The position numbers and the translations under genes were made by a program. Below are positions 47,901-58,829 of a stretch of 64,000 nucleotides of DNA, one piece after another. A model generated the notes under the pieces. It did not search any database, was not told the origin of the DNA, and saw only the letters and a list, made by a program, of their open reading frames with translations. The DNA lies in assembly GCA_003255025.1 (NCBI GenBank), contig QANY01004038.1:739420-803419 (forward strand), written 5' to 3'. This stretch comes from Datisca glomerata. Its lineage: Eukaryota; Streptophyta; Magnoliopsida; Cucurbitales; Datiscaceae. Positions within the stretch are counted from its first letter, which is position 1; the number at the start of each line of letters is the position of its first letter.

Positions 47901-48317
47901 AAAATGATAAGTGATTTTTAGAACAAGCGAAAGGAGGAGATAGAAGAAAAAAAAACTCTTGAATGGATCAAGGAACAATTTATGCAAAATATGAGCTTTG
48001 TGAAAATGGATGATTCGAAGAACTAGAAGTTAGAAACAGATACAGACCCAGCTTAAGGTGCTGTAAGTCCTCCAAAATGAACTATGTTTTTATCTTTTTA
48101 ACAAACTTGATCCTTATTTGAGCGAGCATAAAAATTATGCAAGTATGAGTAAGCGTATTCAGATAGATAAAGTTATGAAATGCATGCAAATTTAACTAAG
48201 TGTCTAGGAAAATAATAGGAAAGTTCATGAAAATGTGATTGAAGGAAAGTTTACGAAATGTATGCAAATTTTCTCTCTACTCTCACTCACTCAGCACCCC
48301 CCCTGCCCCTCCCCTCT
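47901..48317. other. TAT element 3' spacer
   Basis: AT-rich, no ORF supported. Ends in a C-rich stretch CACCCCCCCTGCCCCTCCCC near 48295-48313. Confidence 0.4.
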
Positions 48318-50312
48318 CTATGAGGAATTGAGAAGTAAAGATACAAAGAAAGACAAACTAAGAAGCTTTTTGGTCTCCAAAAGACCATCATGAAGATCAT
48401 CAATGAGGCATACGGGGAGCTTTGTTGGCTTGAGTGTCTTGTTAGTCGGTACTGTAATCCATTCCTTCGGCCTTATCAAATAAGGCTTGGAACTCAATTT
48501 TGATCTGGCCTTCTCGATCTTCGACCTTAGTCTTGCCCGCTTCTGCAGCCAACAACTTCTCCTCTGCAGCTGCCATTTTTCCTTTGACGAAGGACAAGCT
48601 CTCTCCGGCAATAGTGAAAGCTCTCTCTGACTCCCTAAAAGAATCCTCAAGCTTTGAACATTCTTCGGCAGCGGCATCCACTTCTTAAGTAAGTCACGCG
48701 ATAACCCCTTGGTGTTCAACCTTAGTCTTATTCAAAGTATCACTCTCAGCAAGAAGTTTATCAAAATGCTTGTTGAACTCTTCCATCTTCTTCTTCCAGC
48801 CAACCATTTGCTACTCCATGGAGTGGAAGTACTCCTCGAGATTGTTGTGATGAATCATGACCTGAAAAGAAAAACTCCTAAGTGATAGAGTGCAGAAGAA
48901 ACAAAAGAAAGAAATACTCTGAGGAAAAAATGGAGTACCTTCATCAAACCATGACTAAGGCCAATGACCTGGTCATTGATTGACATATAGCGGAAAGCGG
49001 CCGCATCTATATCAGACATGATCCTCTTCAAGACGATGCCAGGAGAGCGGAGATCATTCAGGAAGCTAAAGGAAAGCAGGAACGAGAGTAGCCACTATGT
49101 ACCGCCTCTACTTCCATAAAGTCAGCTCCTCAAACCTCTCTTGGGAACCGATAGAATAGGAAGGAACGAGATTCTGAGTCGTTAGAGGAGGAGGCATAGA
49201 AACATTCACCCACACTAAAGCGTCCATAGCAATGGGAGCAGGAGAATTAGTTAGAATAACATGAGGCAGGGTGTGGGCAGCCGGGACATGAGATCGTGGC
49301 GTGATAGGAGTGGTGGCATCCTACGACGACCTGGGGGCATCTGTTCTCTGACGAACCTTCCGCCCATCGTCAACTAAGCCCCAGAGAGAACTTCGTAGAC
49401 ACCTCGACATGTCTATTTCTTCTTAGATATTATCACGTCTTGATCTTCTTCCTCTTACTCCAAATCAGTGGACACTAAAATGCTGGAAACAAGAACGGGA
49501 CAGAAGGAAGGAACGGGAATGACCCTAGGAAACTGAGAAGTCAAAGAGGAAGGATCGGAAGCCTTACCTACGAGAACGGGGGCATGGACGTAAGCAACGT
49601 TGATCTCCCTACTTGGATAAAAGAGGTCACGCCAATCCCATTCTCGATAGTTATAGGCTGCTGATAACCACTTAGCAACGTCCTATACGGCAATGAGACT
49701 TTATGTTGAGATTTTTGTCTATAAAAACAAGAGAAAAAAAGTCAATATTAAAAAAAACACAGAAACAGAGCTCCGACTACTTACTAAAAGATCCCTAGAC
49801 TTTATGGACTATCCAGTGGCCGTCATCGCCCCAGTTCCCACCGATCAAAAGAGTGTCATTCTCCCATCCTTCATCCTCTATCGGAATATCCGTAATCAAA
49901 GCCCATCTGCTTTCCCTAGGCCGAGGAGCCAAATAGTAGGAAATGTCACATTTCTTAATGATGTACACGACACATCAACGCCTAAATTTAGGGTATGTCT
50001 CCTATTCATGGCCTCTATTCCTAAAAAGACTTTATATGTGCTCAGGGTGTAATTGGAGGGGGCAGGGTTGAAGGTACTGAAAAATTCCTGAAGAAAATGG
50101 GAAAACATAATTTTTGTTCCTAAAGCTATGTATATAGGGGCAAGGGTAATCTAGTACAGAGGTTGACAATTGAAAAATTTAGGCATCTCGTTCCCGAAGG
50201 CATTGATGACATCAAAAGAGAATGCATCTCGGTAACGATCCATGAAACGATTGAATTCGTCTTGGTTCCTAACTAGTGGAATGGTAACCTTAAACTCTCC
50301 ATCATTTTCCAT
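48318..50312 (-). pseudogene. Antisense ORF of the TAT element (broken)
   Basis: On the strand opposite to gag-pol, an ORF begins at the ATG at 50312 (MENDGEFKVTIPLVRNQDEF). It runs with one in-frame TAG at codon 54 to about 49896 (FSHFLQEFFSTFNPAPSNYT, WLLGLGKADGL), then continues in broken frames. Its far end (48442-48780) encodes a strong coiled coil (MDAAAEECSKLEDSF, KMAAAEEKLLAAEAGK). Antisense ORFs downstream of integrase are known in some TAT-lineage elements such as Retand and Grande; the product's role is not known. The N-terminal part resembles the plant gag-like/mobile-domain proteins often annotated in plant genomes. Confidence 0.7.
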
Positions 50313-50963
50313 GGTTAGCAGAAAAACCCACTGAAAAAGAAAATTACAGTGAAGAAGAAGAGTAGAATGGGGAAGAAATTACAAGAGGTAGGGTGAAAGT
50401 AGAGAAGAAACGAGGAAGATAAAGGCTTTATGTAGACTACAGACTTGAAGAAGAAATGCGATAGAATTAATGGATTGAAAAATAGGATAAAGTATGATTT
50501 ATTTTGAAAATGTGTAAGTGAAAAGGCATGTCACGGGCAATCAATGGTAGAAAGGAACATCGAGCGAAATGATGAATGAACCTCATTTGAAACGGGTGAA
50601 TAAGGAGATGAAAGCTGGCAAAGAAAAAAGAAATAAGAGGCGTGTCACGTCAAATAGAGAGTTTGACGTGCATGCCCTACATCAGTAACTGAAAGCAAGG
50701 AGGTGAAATGTCGGAAGGCAGTGATGGAGCATCAATTTTTGAGAAACGTGTCAGCAAGAACAAAAGACAAGATAGAAAATCTACACTCCTCGCACGTGTA
50801 TGTTCAATTAAATAATACGTGTATTTTGTATAACATCAATGCACGCATGTTTCAAATGTTAAGAGCAAGAAGTTTGAATACTTAATTCCCTAATTAAGGC
50901 GTATGTGAAACGACATCATTACACTTCAATGATGGGAATTTCATCGAATGTAATGTGGGCAAA
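50313..50963. other. TAT element region before the 3' LTR
   Basis: Non-coding; probably the promoter or leader of the antisense ORF on the minus strand. No clear polypurine tract was seen directly before 50964 (GTGGGCAAA is the nearest). Confidence 0.4.
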
Positions 50964-51438
50964 TGAGCAGATATAAAATACTCAACATGTCACGTATGTA
51001 AGGGAGAACCAATCAAGAGAAAATGATGAGATCAACACCGTGACAAAATGGGAAGAAAATGATTAGAACTGTAGAAGTGATCAGACGACTATGATCAATT
51101 TGGTAGTTGTAAGGAAACACGACCAATGAGGCAGTTAAAAGAAACAAGCACGATTTGGGACCATGTTTAGGAAAAATCCCATGAACATGAAAATGATCCC
51201 ACAAACGTGACCATATTACAAAAAATATAAAGAAAGTGTAGACATTTTCCAAGAATATGAGGGGATTTCCGTCCTTAGATTGATTCACCAATATTTTCTA
51301 AGAGTTTATAAATACAGGTTTAATGTAAACAAATGTGATCACTATAAAAAAACAGGCAAATTCTCCAAGAGCTTTAATCTTTCTCTTCTCTCATTTTATC
51401 GTTGTAGTTTTTTCAAATGTAGTGGAAAATCTTTTACA
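50964..51438 (+). repeat. 3' LTR of the TAT element
   Basis: 475 bp, starts TGAGCAGATATAAAATAC and ends CTTTTACA; collinear with 39833-40306, with several dozen substitutions by eye, so the insertion is old. The minus-strand ORF inside it is a shadow. Confidence 0.85.
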
Positions 51439-51443
51439 AAAAT

Positions 51444-53241
51444 ACTTAAGAATTATCTAATATGGTTTCGTTCTCTTTTAAGTGTCAGACAATAGTCATC
51501 ACTATTGATTCAGATAATTTTTTTTTAATTTAACAACTAAGATAAAATAAAATTAATAAAATATATATTTTAGTTAGTTCGAATTCATCTTAATAAATTA
51601 TTTGATTTCGTAATTATTATACTTAGTAAATTATAAAACAATTTATTTGAATTTTTAGTAATTTAGTTTAAAGGTAAATTATTCTGCTATAGTAGCCATC
51701 TAATTTATTTTGCAATGAGGTACTTTGGTATCGGAACATTATTATTCGGATTCTTAGTTGTTAGTAACATATCAATGTCATTAATGTTATTTTCAATCTG
51801 ATTCTGTAGGTAAACGCATTAATGAAAGGAAGACCCACCTAAACATTAAGTCAAAAAAAGTTCATAACATTAAGAGAAAAACTGCAATACAAAATAATTA
51901 ACGAAGGCAGAGACTTCTAACAAGTGCATAGCCGACAAATAAATAATTTTCTGCAAGGACACACAAAAGTTACTTCATGAACCGAAGCTCAAGGTCCGTA
52001 AATCAAAACCCTAAACCACAAATTAAAAAAAAAAGGGAAAGGCTTCAAGGGAAATCAAAACCCTAAATGTACCTGGAAAGGATTACAGAGAGAGATGGAG
52101 ATTATGGTGACTGTGAGCTTCTTCTAGCATCGACAAGTTGATGATAAAGAGGTTGGGGAACGATCGAGACTCTTCCCTTCACGTTCATAGGAAGAGGCTA
52201 GCTACCTCAGGGTCATGATTTTGATTTCTCCGTCTAGCTTGATACCTCATTGTCGTGGTTTTGATTTATCCATCTTGCTTGAAGACGATGACCTTCTTCT
52301 TCGTCGCGTGACTTGGGCTTCTCAATCGAAACGAAGATAGACTATATCTTCTTGATCTGAAAAATGCGAAACTATATTTTCCATATTGAAAACGTGAAAG
52401 AAAGAGGGAGAGAGAAACCCTAATCTCCAAGGAGCCGCTATCCTCTTCCTTGGATATGAAATGAAGCAACTGATTTAAGATTAAGGAATAGAGTTAAAAG
52501 GCATGGAATTTTTGTAAACAGAGAAAATTTATAAGTAGTATGTCAATAAAAAAATCACTAGCGCCTCTTTCTTTGACCGACCAAAAAAAATGTCAATAAG
52601 TAAATCACTGTCGTAATAGGTAAATGATCGCTTACAGTTTATTAAATAACTGTGATCTTATTTCAAAAAGTTAAAAATCTTCCATTACCGCGTCTTTTCC
52701 TTTTAGCAGAATTTACATAGATGTCATCGTAATATATATGTGGGTGTCATCTAAGACCAAATTTGTAGCAGTGACAAATTAAAAATGGTAGAAGTTCAGA
52801 CCGAACTATTAATATAAAGTGAGATGATTGCTAGATATAATTTCATTGCTTATCGTAATAACTTGCAAGACATCAATAGGATAAAAGTTTGAAACAAATT
52901 GTCTTCAAACTGTGTGAGAAAAGCTTTTCAAGTGCAATTAAACCTTTTCAGGCCTTATTTCCACCTTGAACGGACTAGGCCCAGACAAAGTGAAAGCACA
53001 ATAGTTAGTGGACACAACACTATAGTGGGATTTCTAACATCCCATCTTCCGTATCTCTTGAACACACATATGACAAAAAAGATTGGTAGATAAGAAAGAA
53101 ATTAAAAATTCAAACAGATTTTTAATTTCAATATTCATATGTACGGGGTGTCAATTTCAAGCTTTCAAAGAAGACTTTAAAGCAATACCCATGTGCTTCA
53201 AAAGACTCAAAGCAACCAAAAGCAATGAAGCATAACATAAT
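51444..53241. other. Intergenic, with a possible broken minus-strand transcript at 52080-52490
   Basis: Mostly AT-rich. On the minus strand 52490 to 52080 has gene-like composition: a leader containing TTAGGGTTTCTCTCTCCC, then a short ATG frame and two diverged copies of a 60-bp block (TCAAGC-AGATGGATAAATCAAAACC and CTAGACGGAGAAATCAAAATC). No protein family is recognisable; it may be a gene fragment or non-coding RNA. Confidence 0.3.
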
Positions 53242-53719
53242 ATATAACAAGGGTTTTTTGCTAAATAGACCCCCACATTAATCATTTTGTAGAATTAGAT
53301 TCATTCCCTAATTTTTGCTTACACTTACCTATGACTCACTTTTCACTCAAAATATATTTGTGAAGTTACAAGTTTACCCTTCATCTTATCCAAATATCTG
53401 CCACATTCTCTCTCTCTCTCTCTCTGTGTAAAATGGTCTACTCACTGAACACTCAAAACCTTCATATCCACCTCATTTCTCCTTCTTTGTTTTTCATTTT
53501 TTTCACTTCTTCGTTTTCTTCTTTTTCTTCTTTTTCTTCTTCTTCATTCTTCATGCAGTATCAAATGATTGTTAGTTCTTCTTTATGAAATGTGTATAAG
53601 TTTTATTTTTTCTTTTCTGAAAAACTTGAATTTTCATGGGTTTTTCCTGTTCATGAGTTTTCTGTGAATATTTATTTATTTATTTCTGGAACGTTGTTTG
53701 AAGTTCATTTATTGTACAT

Positions 53720-53845
53720 GATCACTACAAGATGATAGTGTAGTGTAAACGAGGTCTACACGAGCTTCATGTAGTCATCATGTAGTCATCATGTAGCCTA
53801 CACGATGGTACACGGACCTCGTGTACACATCCTGTATACTACTTT
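53720..53845. repeat. Palindrome array, cluster 1 (diverged)
   Basis: Short diverged copies of the CATCATGTAG / CTACACGATG motif family, including two adjacent ATCATGTAGTC copies, within the Mutator-like element. Confidence 0.75.
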
Positions 53846-54040
53846 TACTCTTCATTTTTTATTTCTTCATGCTTCATTTACTTTATGATTTTACAACTTT
53901 CTCATTTGTTGAAAAATTAAGGTTGAGAGCTAAAATTGTACTTTTATTTTTGGAATTTTGGGTAAAAATTAGTGAGAATTTTGGACGAAATTTGATGGGT
54001 TTTGTTAATTTTACCTTTTTCCTAAATTTGATGGGTCTTG

Positions 54041-54335
54041 TACTACACGATGGGGTACGCTAGCGTCGTGTAGCCATCATGTAGTCTACACGATAACTAT
54101 AGGACGTCAATGTACCCCCATCGTATAGACTTCATGATGGCTACACGACGCCAGCGTACCCATCGTGTAGACTACATGATGGCTACACGACGCCAGTGTA
54201 CCCATTGTCTAGTACACGATGGTTACGCGACGCTAGTGTACACATCGTGTAGTCTACACGATGTTAGTATACCCCCATCGTGTAGACTACACGATGGCTA
54301 CACGACGCCCGTGTACCCATCATGTAGTTGTGTTC
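54041..54335. repeat. Palindrome array, cluster 2
   Basis: About six copies of a unit of roughly 42-55 bp: CATCGTGTAG, one base, CTACACGATG, then GCTACACGACGCCAGTGTACCC. Perfect palindromes with 10-bp arms lie at 54243-54263 and 54276-54296. GGCTACACGACGCC recurs four times. Confidence 0.88.
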
Positions 54336-54624
54336 CCAAATTTGTGAACAAAATAACTTTCATGCCTCCAAATTTGTTTAAAACAATATTTTCTTTTAGC
54401 CTGAACTGGGCTGTAGTAGGTAAAGCTCGTTGCACATGTAAATCTATGAATAAAATTCGATTTGATATCTTACGGGTCACGTTGTTCAACCCGAGTCAAA
54501 AGTTACGCCCTCCGAAAGTTTATTGGACCAGAAACATTAAAAATTTTTAATGAATTTTTCAAATACTTGAGAGTATATTTTATTCTTCAAATTCAAAAGT
54601 ATACTTGACAGAAGATGCCTATGT

Positions 54625-55012
54625 ATTCATGGTGTAGTTGTATTCATGGTGTAGTCTACACGATGGCTACACGATGTTTGTGTACCCATCGTGTAGTCTA
54701 CACGATACCAGTGTTCTTGATAATCGTATAATCTATACGATGACTACATGATGTCAGTGTGCCCGATCATCGTGTAGTCTATACGATGGCTACAGGATGA
54801 GAATGTACCCGCCACACGATGACTACACGGTGTCAGTGTACCCGATCATCGTGTAGTCCACACAATGGCTACACAATGCCAGTGTACCTGATCATCGTGT
54901 AATCTACACGATGACTATACGATGCAAGTCTACCTGACCATCGTGTACCCATCATGTAGTCTACACGATATTAGTGTACCCGTCGCGTAGTCTACAAGAG
55001 AGGAGAAGATAA
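54625..55012. repeat. Palindrome array, cluster 3
   Basis: About eight further copies of the same unit, with linkers containing GTGTACCCGATCATCGTG. It is separated from cluster 2 by about 290 bp of unique sequence. Confidence 0.87.
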
Positions 55013-55777
55013 GTATAACAATGCAATATTTACTTCATGTAGTCTATAGGGGAAGAAAATTAGCATTTGGTTACCTCCCATCACTACTGGAAAATCCAAA
55101 GTCAATTATAAATAATTTGAAACAATTTTCTCCTATTCTCAAGCTTGAAACTACTAACTTCCTCTGCCATACATTCGCATGTTAAGAATATGAGAAATTA
55201 TAGATCAAAAAAAGAAAACCACGTGAATGACACTCCAAAAATGAAACGTCGATGGATTAAAAAAATGGAACGTCGAAAAAGAACTAGAAGAATGAATTGC
55301 TGCTGAAAAATGGTTAAAAACCCATTTTCAGATCTGGTTTGTTGCCACATTTTCTAATTCAGATCTGTAAAAATTGATAAAAACCCATTTTCAGATCTGG
55401 GTCATATTTGGTATGTCGCTAGATCTAGTCAGAGATTCGGTCATCTTCTTCGATCGACTTCTTCGGTTATCTTCTTCGATCGTCTTCTTCGGTTGTAGAG
55501 ATTCGGTCGTCTTCTTTGTCTTCTTTGACAAGAACGTAGAGGTCATCTTATTCGGTTCATTCATATCTTTTCCGAGTAAAAACTTATTTTACAGAGAGAA
55601 AGAGAGAGAGAGAGACATATATTTGAATAAGGTGAAGAGTAAACATGTAACTTCACAAATGCATTTTTAGTAGAAAGTGGACCACAGGTCAGAGTAAGCA
55701 AAATTTAGAGAATGAGTCTAATTTTATAAAATGATTAGTCTAAAGGTCTAGTTTAGCAAAAAAAAATCATATAACAA

Positions 55778-56625
55778 CCTAACCGCTTATATCATTTCAA
55801 TAAAAGCAGTCTAGTTGCAGTCGTAAATAGTAGAGCAAATTGTATCCCATAACCAGTCTGCAGTTATGGGAAAGTGGCCTGGGCTAATCAGTCAAAAGCA
55901 AGAGCCAAATCCTGCAATTTGTCTTTGAGATAACAGTGGTCTCTCAATCAATGGTTGGTGAGCGAGTTCCTTGTTTTGGGTAGCAAGCATCTGTCACTCA
56001 AACGAAGTTACACGACGTACAAAGATTGAGAAAAATCAGAAAAATAAGGGAAATAATGTACTCAGTTCTTAATTAAAAATTTTCCTTAAAAAATGCTTAC
56101 TTTAAGCTGACATAATTTCGCTTAGCTTACTCTTAGAGAGTTTAGCCAGATGAAGAGTTAAGGAATCATTGACCATTGATGCACGATTTCTCATTTAATC
56201 ATCCACTAAATTGCCAACATAGATGCCAACCTTGTAAATCCATTATTCTTGTTAACCTCCTCCTCCTGCACACAGATCTGAAGTTGAACCAATTGAATAA
56301 ACAACTCTTACCAGAGGTTCTACAGCGCTTTCGGGATGTGAGCAGAACTTCTTCCACCTTTGTTGCTTGATAATGGCTGTAATATTCTTTGGCAGCCCCA
56401 AGGAGGAGTGTCTTCAATCAGGATCCCCTTTTCTTCATGGAACCTTTTAGACCTAATTTCATCCTCTCATTTCTTCTCGGCTTCATCGCTCACGAACTTT
56501 TCAATAGCAATGAACTCTTTGGCTTGACTTTTCTTTCTCATGGTTGAAAGAAAAATCAAAATTTTCCTAGTGAAACAGAGGTTTTGAAAGCTAATTTCGA
56601 AAGAGTGTAGTTTTGGTTAGCTGAA
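55778..56625. other. Intergenic, no gene recognised
   Basis: Less AT-rich than its surroundings, with overlapping short ORFs at 56176-56417 on both strands and no recognisable domain. Possibly a gene fragment; no call made. Confidence 0.35.
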
Positions 56626-56629
56626 CCAA

Positions 56630-56980
56630 AATGACCGGCTCAGTCCACTTTTTATATATGTACAGTTCAGTTCGGTTTGAAAAAAATGAGAGAACTGTAG
56701 TTTTGGTTCAGTTCAAAATTTTAGTAGTTTTCGAATTAAATCCAACATTAAATTCATATTATTTTTTAATTTTTTATATATAATTTTATATCAAACTGAA
56801 CCGAAATGAATCAAAACAAAACTTTTTTTTGATTTTATATTATTTTTATCATTTAAAATTTATTTATAATTAATAATATCGAGCCGAAACTCATAATTTG
56901 ATTCGGTTTGATTCTTTTATCATGTACAGTTCGATTTAGATTTTCACCAAAAACTGACCGAACCATGAACACCCTAACAG
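56630..56980. repeat. Dispersed AACCGAA-rich repeat, copy 2 (MITE-like)
   Basis: Same family and orientation as 13400-13750: CAGTTCGGTTTGA at the left, AACATTAAATTCATATTATTT in the middle, ACCGAACCATGAACACCC at the right. Confidence 0.6.
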
Positions 56981-57194
56981 AGACGACGAAGAAGACAAAA
57001 GTCCTTATGGATCTAAAAAAGAATGGGTGCTTGGTAGGCTTTGCGCCGCATGTTAACTAATTAGCTGAATCAGCATGAAATTTTTGAAATTATGATACCA
57101 CACAAAGAAAGAAATAACAAAGAAAGAGACAGAGAAAAGAAGCTTGGAGAGAGAAATATAACTTTGTAATTATCTTTGCATACCAAATACCATT
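56981..57194. other. Spacer before copia element II
   Basis: AT-rich with no gene. The 5 bases at 57195-57199 (GTTGT) are the target duplication of the next element. Confidence 0.45.
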
Positions 57195-57199
57195 GTTGT

Positions 57200-57505
57200 T
57201 GTAGAAATTATGAACCCTAGAAATGATGAACACTTTAGTGTTCTGATCTTAAAGAAAGATGATGAACTTCTTGTTCTGATTTCTTATTAAGAATTCTGAT
57301 TCTTTACAATGAGTAAGTGATGTATATATACATATAATTTCTAACGGTTGCCTATGATCTCTCCAACGGATGCCTACTGATCGTTTTTCCAGAAGTGGTT
57401 AGACACCCACTGTGTTTGGTGAAAGTTACCGTTCTGCTTTCCCTTTTTGCCTGTGATGAAGATTTTCCTTCTGAGGCAATACTTTCTGTTTCTCTTTCTT
57501 CAACA
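57200..57505 (-). repeat. 3' LTR of copia element II
   Basis: 306 bp, TGTAGAAATT to TTCTTCAACA in plus orientation. Differs from the other LTR by five single-base changes. GTATATATACATATAA near 57312 is the probable TATA region. Confidence 0.92.
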
Positions 57506-57539
57506 CTCCCCCTCAAGTTGGGTTCGTATAGGTTGATCG

Positions 57540-58285
57540 AGCCCAACTTGTTAAGTATTATTTGGAGGCTATTTTTGTCGATGGTTTTGGTGAAGATGTC
57601 GGCTAGCTGGTCTTCACCATATACAAAAGGAATGACGATTTCTCCCGACTGTATCTTCTCTCTTATGAAGTGACAGTCCACTTCAATGTGTTTGGTTCTC
57701 TAGTGAAAAACGGGGTTCATTGTAATATGACGTGCTGCTTGGTTGCCACAATGCATCTCTATCATTTTTTTTTATCTCAACCTTCATGTCTTGAAGGAGA
57801 TGTCTAATCCATGTGAGTTCACTAGCAGTGGAGGCCATGGCTCTGTATTCTAGCTCTGCACTTGACCTTGCTACAACTGTTTATTTCTTGCTCTTCCAGG
57901 TTACTAGATTTCCACCTACAAAGACACATAAACTAGTTGTAGATTTTCTATCATAACTACCTGCCCAGTCTGCATCAGTGTATCCAACTACAGAGTTTGC
58001 CCCGGTTCTCTTCATCCATATCCCTTAACCGGGTGTTCCTTTAAGGTATCTGAGTATCCTTTCTGCGGCTGCCTGGTGATTCGTGCAGGGTGCTGCGTTC
58101 ATGAATTGACTGATGACGCTAACTGCAGAAGTGATATATGGTCTTCTAACCGTTAGATAAATTAGCTTTCCTACTAGTCTTTGATATTGGCCTATATCAG
58201 TTAATGGTTTGCTATCATTAAGTCCTATTTTCATGTTGGTTTCCATTGGTGTGCTAGCAGGTTTTTCCCCTATCATGCCAGTTTT
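57540..58285 (-). pseudogene. Copia element II RNase H remnant
   Basis: Readable on minus: GEKPASTPMETN, YQRLVGKLIYL, HQAAAERILRYLKGT, then YTDADWAGSYDRKST and SSAELEYRAMA in broken frames. The C-terminal end is GEDQLADIFTK (57613 area). All are standard copia RNase H landmarks. Stops near 58024 and 57700. Confidence 0.87.
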
Positions 58286-58297
58286 TTTTTAACAAGT

Positions 58298-58825
58298 CTA
58301 AGATATATTTTCTTTGAGATAGAAACAGTCCCTTTTCGAGTGAGCTATTTCTATCCCTAGGAAGTATTTCAGTTTTCCTAGATCTTTAATATCAAACTCC
58401 CCTTTTAGAAATTTTTGAACACTCCATATTTCATCATGGTTATTTCCGGTGATGATGATGTCATCTACGTAGACTAAAACGATGGTGGTGGAGTTGTTTG
58501 TGTGTTTGACGAACATAGATGAGTCAGCAGAGTTTTTGACAAAGTTAATTTTTAAAAGAGACAAGCTTAATTTTTCATACCATGCCCTTGGTGATTGTTT
58601 CAGGCCGTATATAACCTTTTTTAATCTATATACCAGAGATGGGTGCGTTGCTTTCTCGTGTCCTGGAGGTAGGGACATATATACTTCTTCTTCAAGATTT
58701 CCTTGGAGGAATGCGTTTTTTACATCCATTTGATATAGTTCCCAACTGAAATTGGTGGCAACGGATAGTAACACTCGAATCATGTTCATTTTTTCTACTG
58801 GAGCGAACGTCTCCTGGTAATCCAC
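58298..58825 (-). pseudogene. Copia element II reverse transcriptase
   Basis: A 175-codon open block. It starts DYQETFAPVEKM and has YQMDVKNAFLQGNLEEEVYM, KVIYGLKQSPRAWYE, the catalytic YVDD at 58460-58471 and DLGKLKYFLGIEIA. The catalytic residues are intact, but the upstream RT part and the connection to RNase H are interrupted by stops (near 58296 and 58897). Confidence 0.9.
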
Positions 58826-58829
58826 TCCA

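Larger units (their letters stand above)
39833..51438 (+). mobile_element. Ty3/gypsy TAT-type LTR retrotransposon with nested solo LTR and antisense ORF
   Basis: About 11.6 kb flanked by AAAAT (39828-39832 and 51439-51443; low-complexity, so only fair support). LTRs of 474 and 475 bp match along their length. Order on the plus strand: gag, protease, RT (interrupted at 43255), RNase H, integrase. After that come a tandem repeat array and a broken antisense ORF. Integrase after RNase H defines gypsy; the second RNase H-like domain and the downstream antisense ORF point to the TAT lineage (family knowledge). All frames are broken. Confidence 0.85.
53251..55768. mobile_element. Mutator-like (MULE) non-autonomous element carrying palindrome arrays
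   Basis: A 2518-bp element with terminal inverted repeats of about 185 bp (53251-53440 and 55583-55768; both run through TTGCTAAA, ATTAGA, TTTGCTTAC, GTGAAGTTACA and a CT-rich tract). It is flanked by a perfect 9-bp duplication ATATAACAA (53242-53250 and 55769-55777). Long TIRs with a 9-bp duplication define the Mutator superfamily. No transposase is encoded; the plus-strand ORFs at 53821 and 54110 read through repeats and are not credible genes. Three clusters of a palindromic tandem repeat fill much of the middle. Confidence 0.88.

Noticed and set aside
54110..54550. 146-codon ORF with repeated HDGY / MMATRR-like units
   Set aside because: It is a read-through of the DNA palindrome array, whose unit is near a multiple of three. 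The tail is unrelated sequence and nothing suggests translation.
55083..55098. CACTACTGGAAAATCC as a CACTA terminus inside the Mutator-like element
   Set aside because: It resembles a terminus but has no subterminal motif array or partner end, and it lies within an element already bounded by TIRs and a 9-bp duplication.
56199..56541. Minus-strand gene starting MRKKSQAK and/or the 72-codon ORF at 56199-56417
   Set aside because: The first frame closes after about 16 codons and the second has no recognisable domain; not enough to support a gene.
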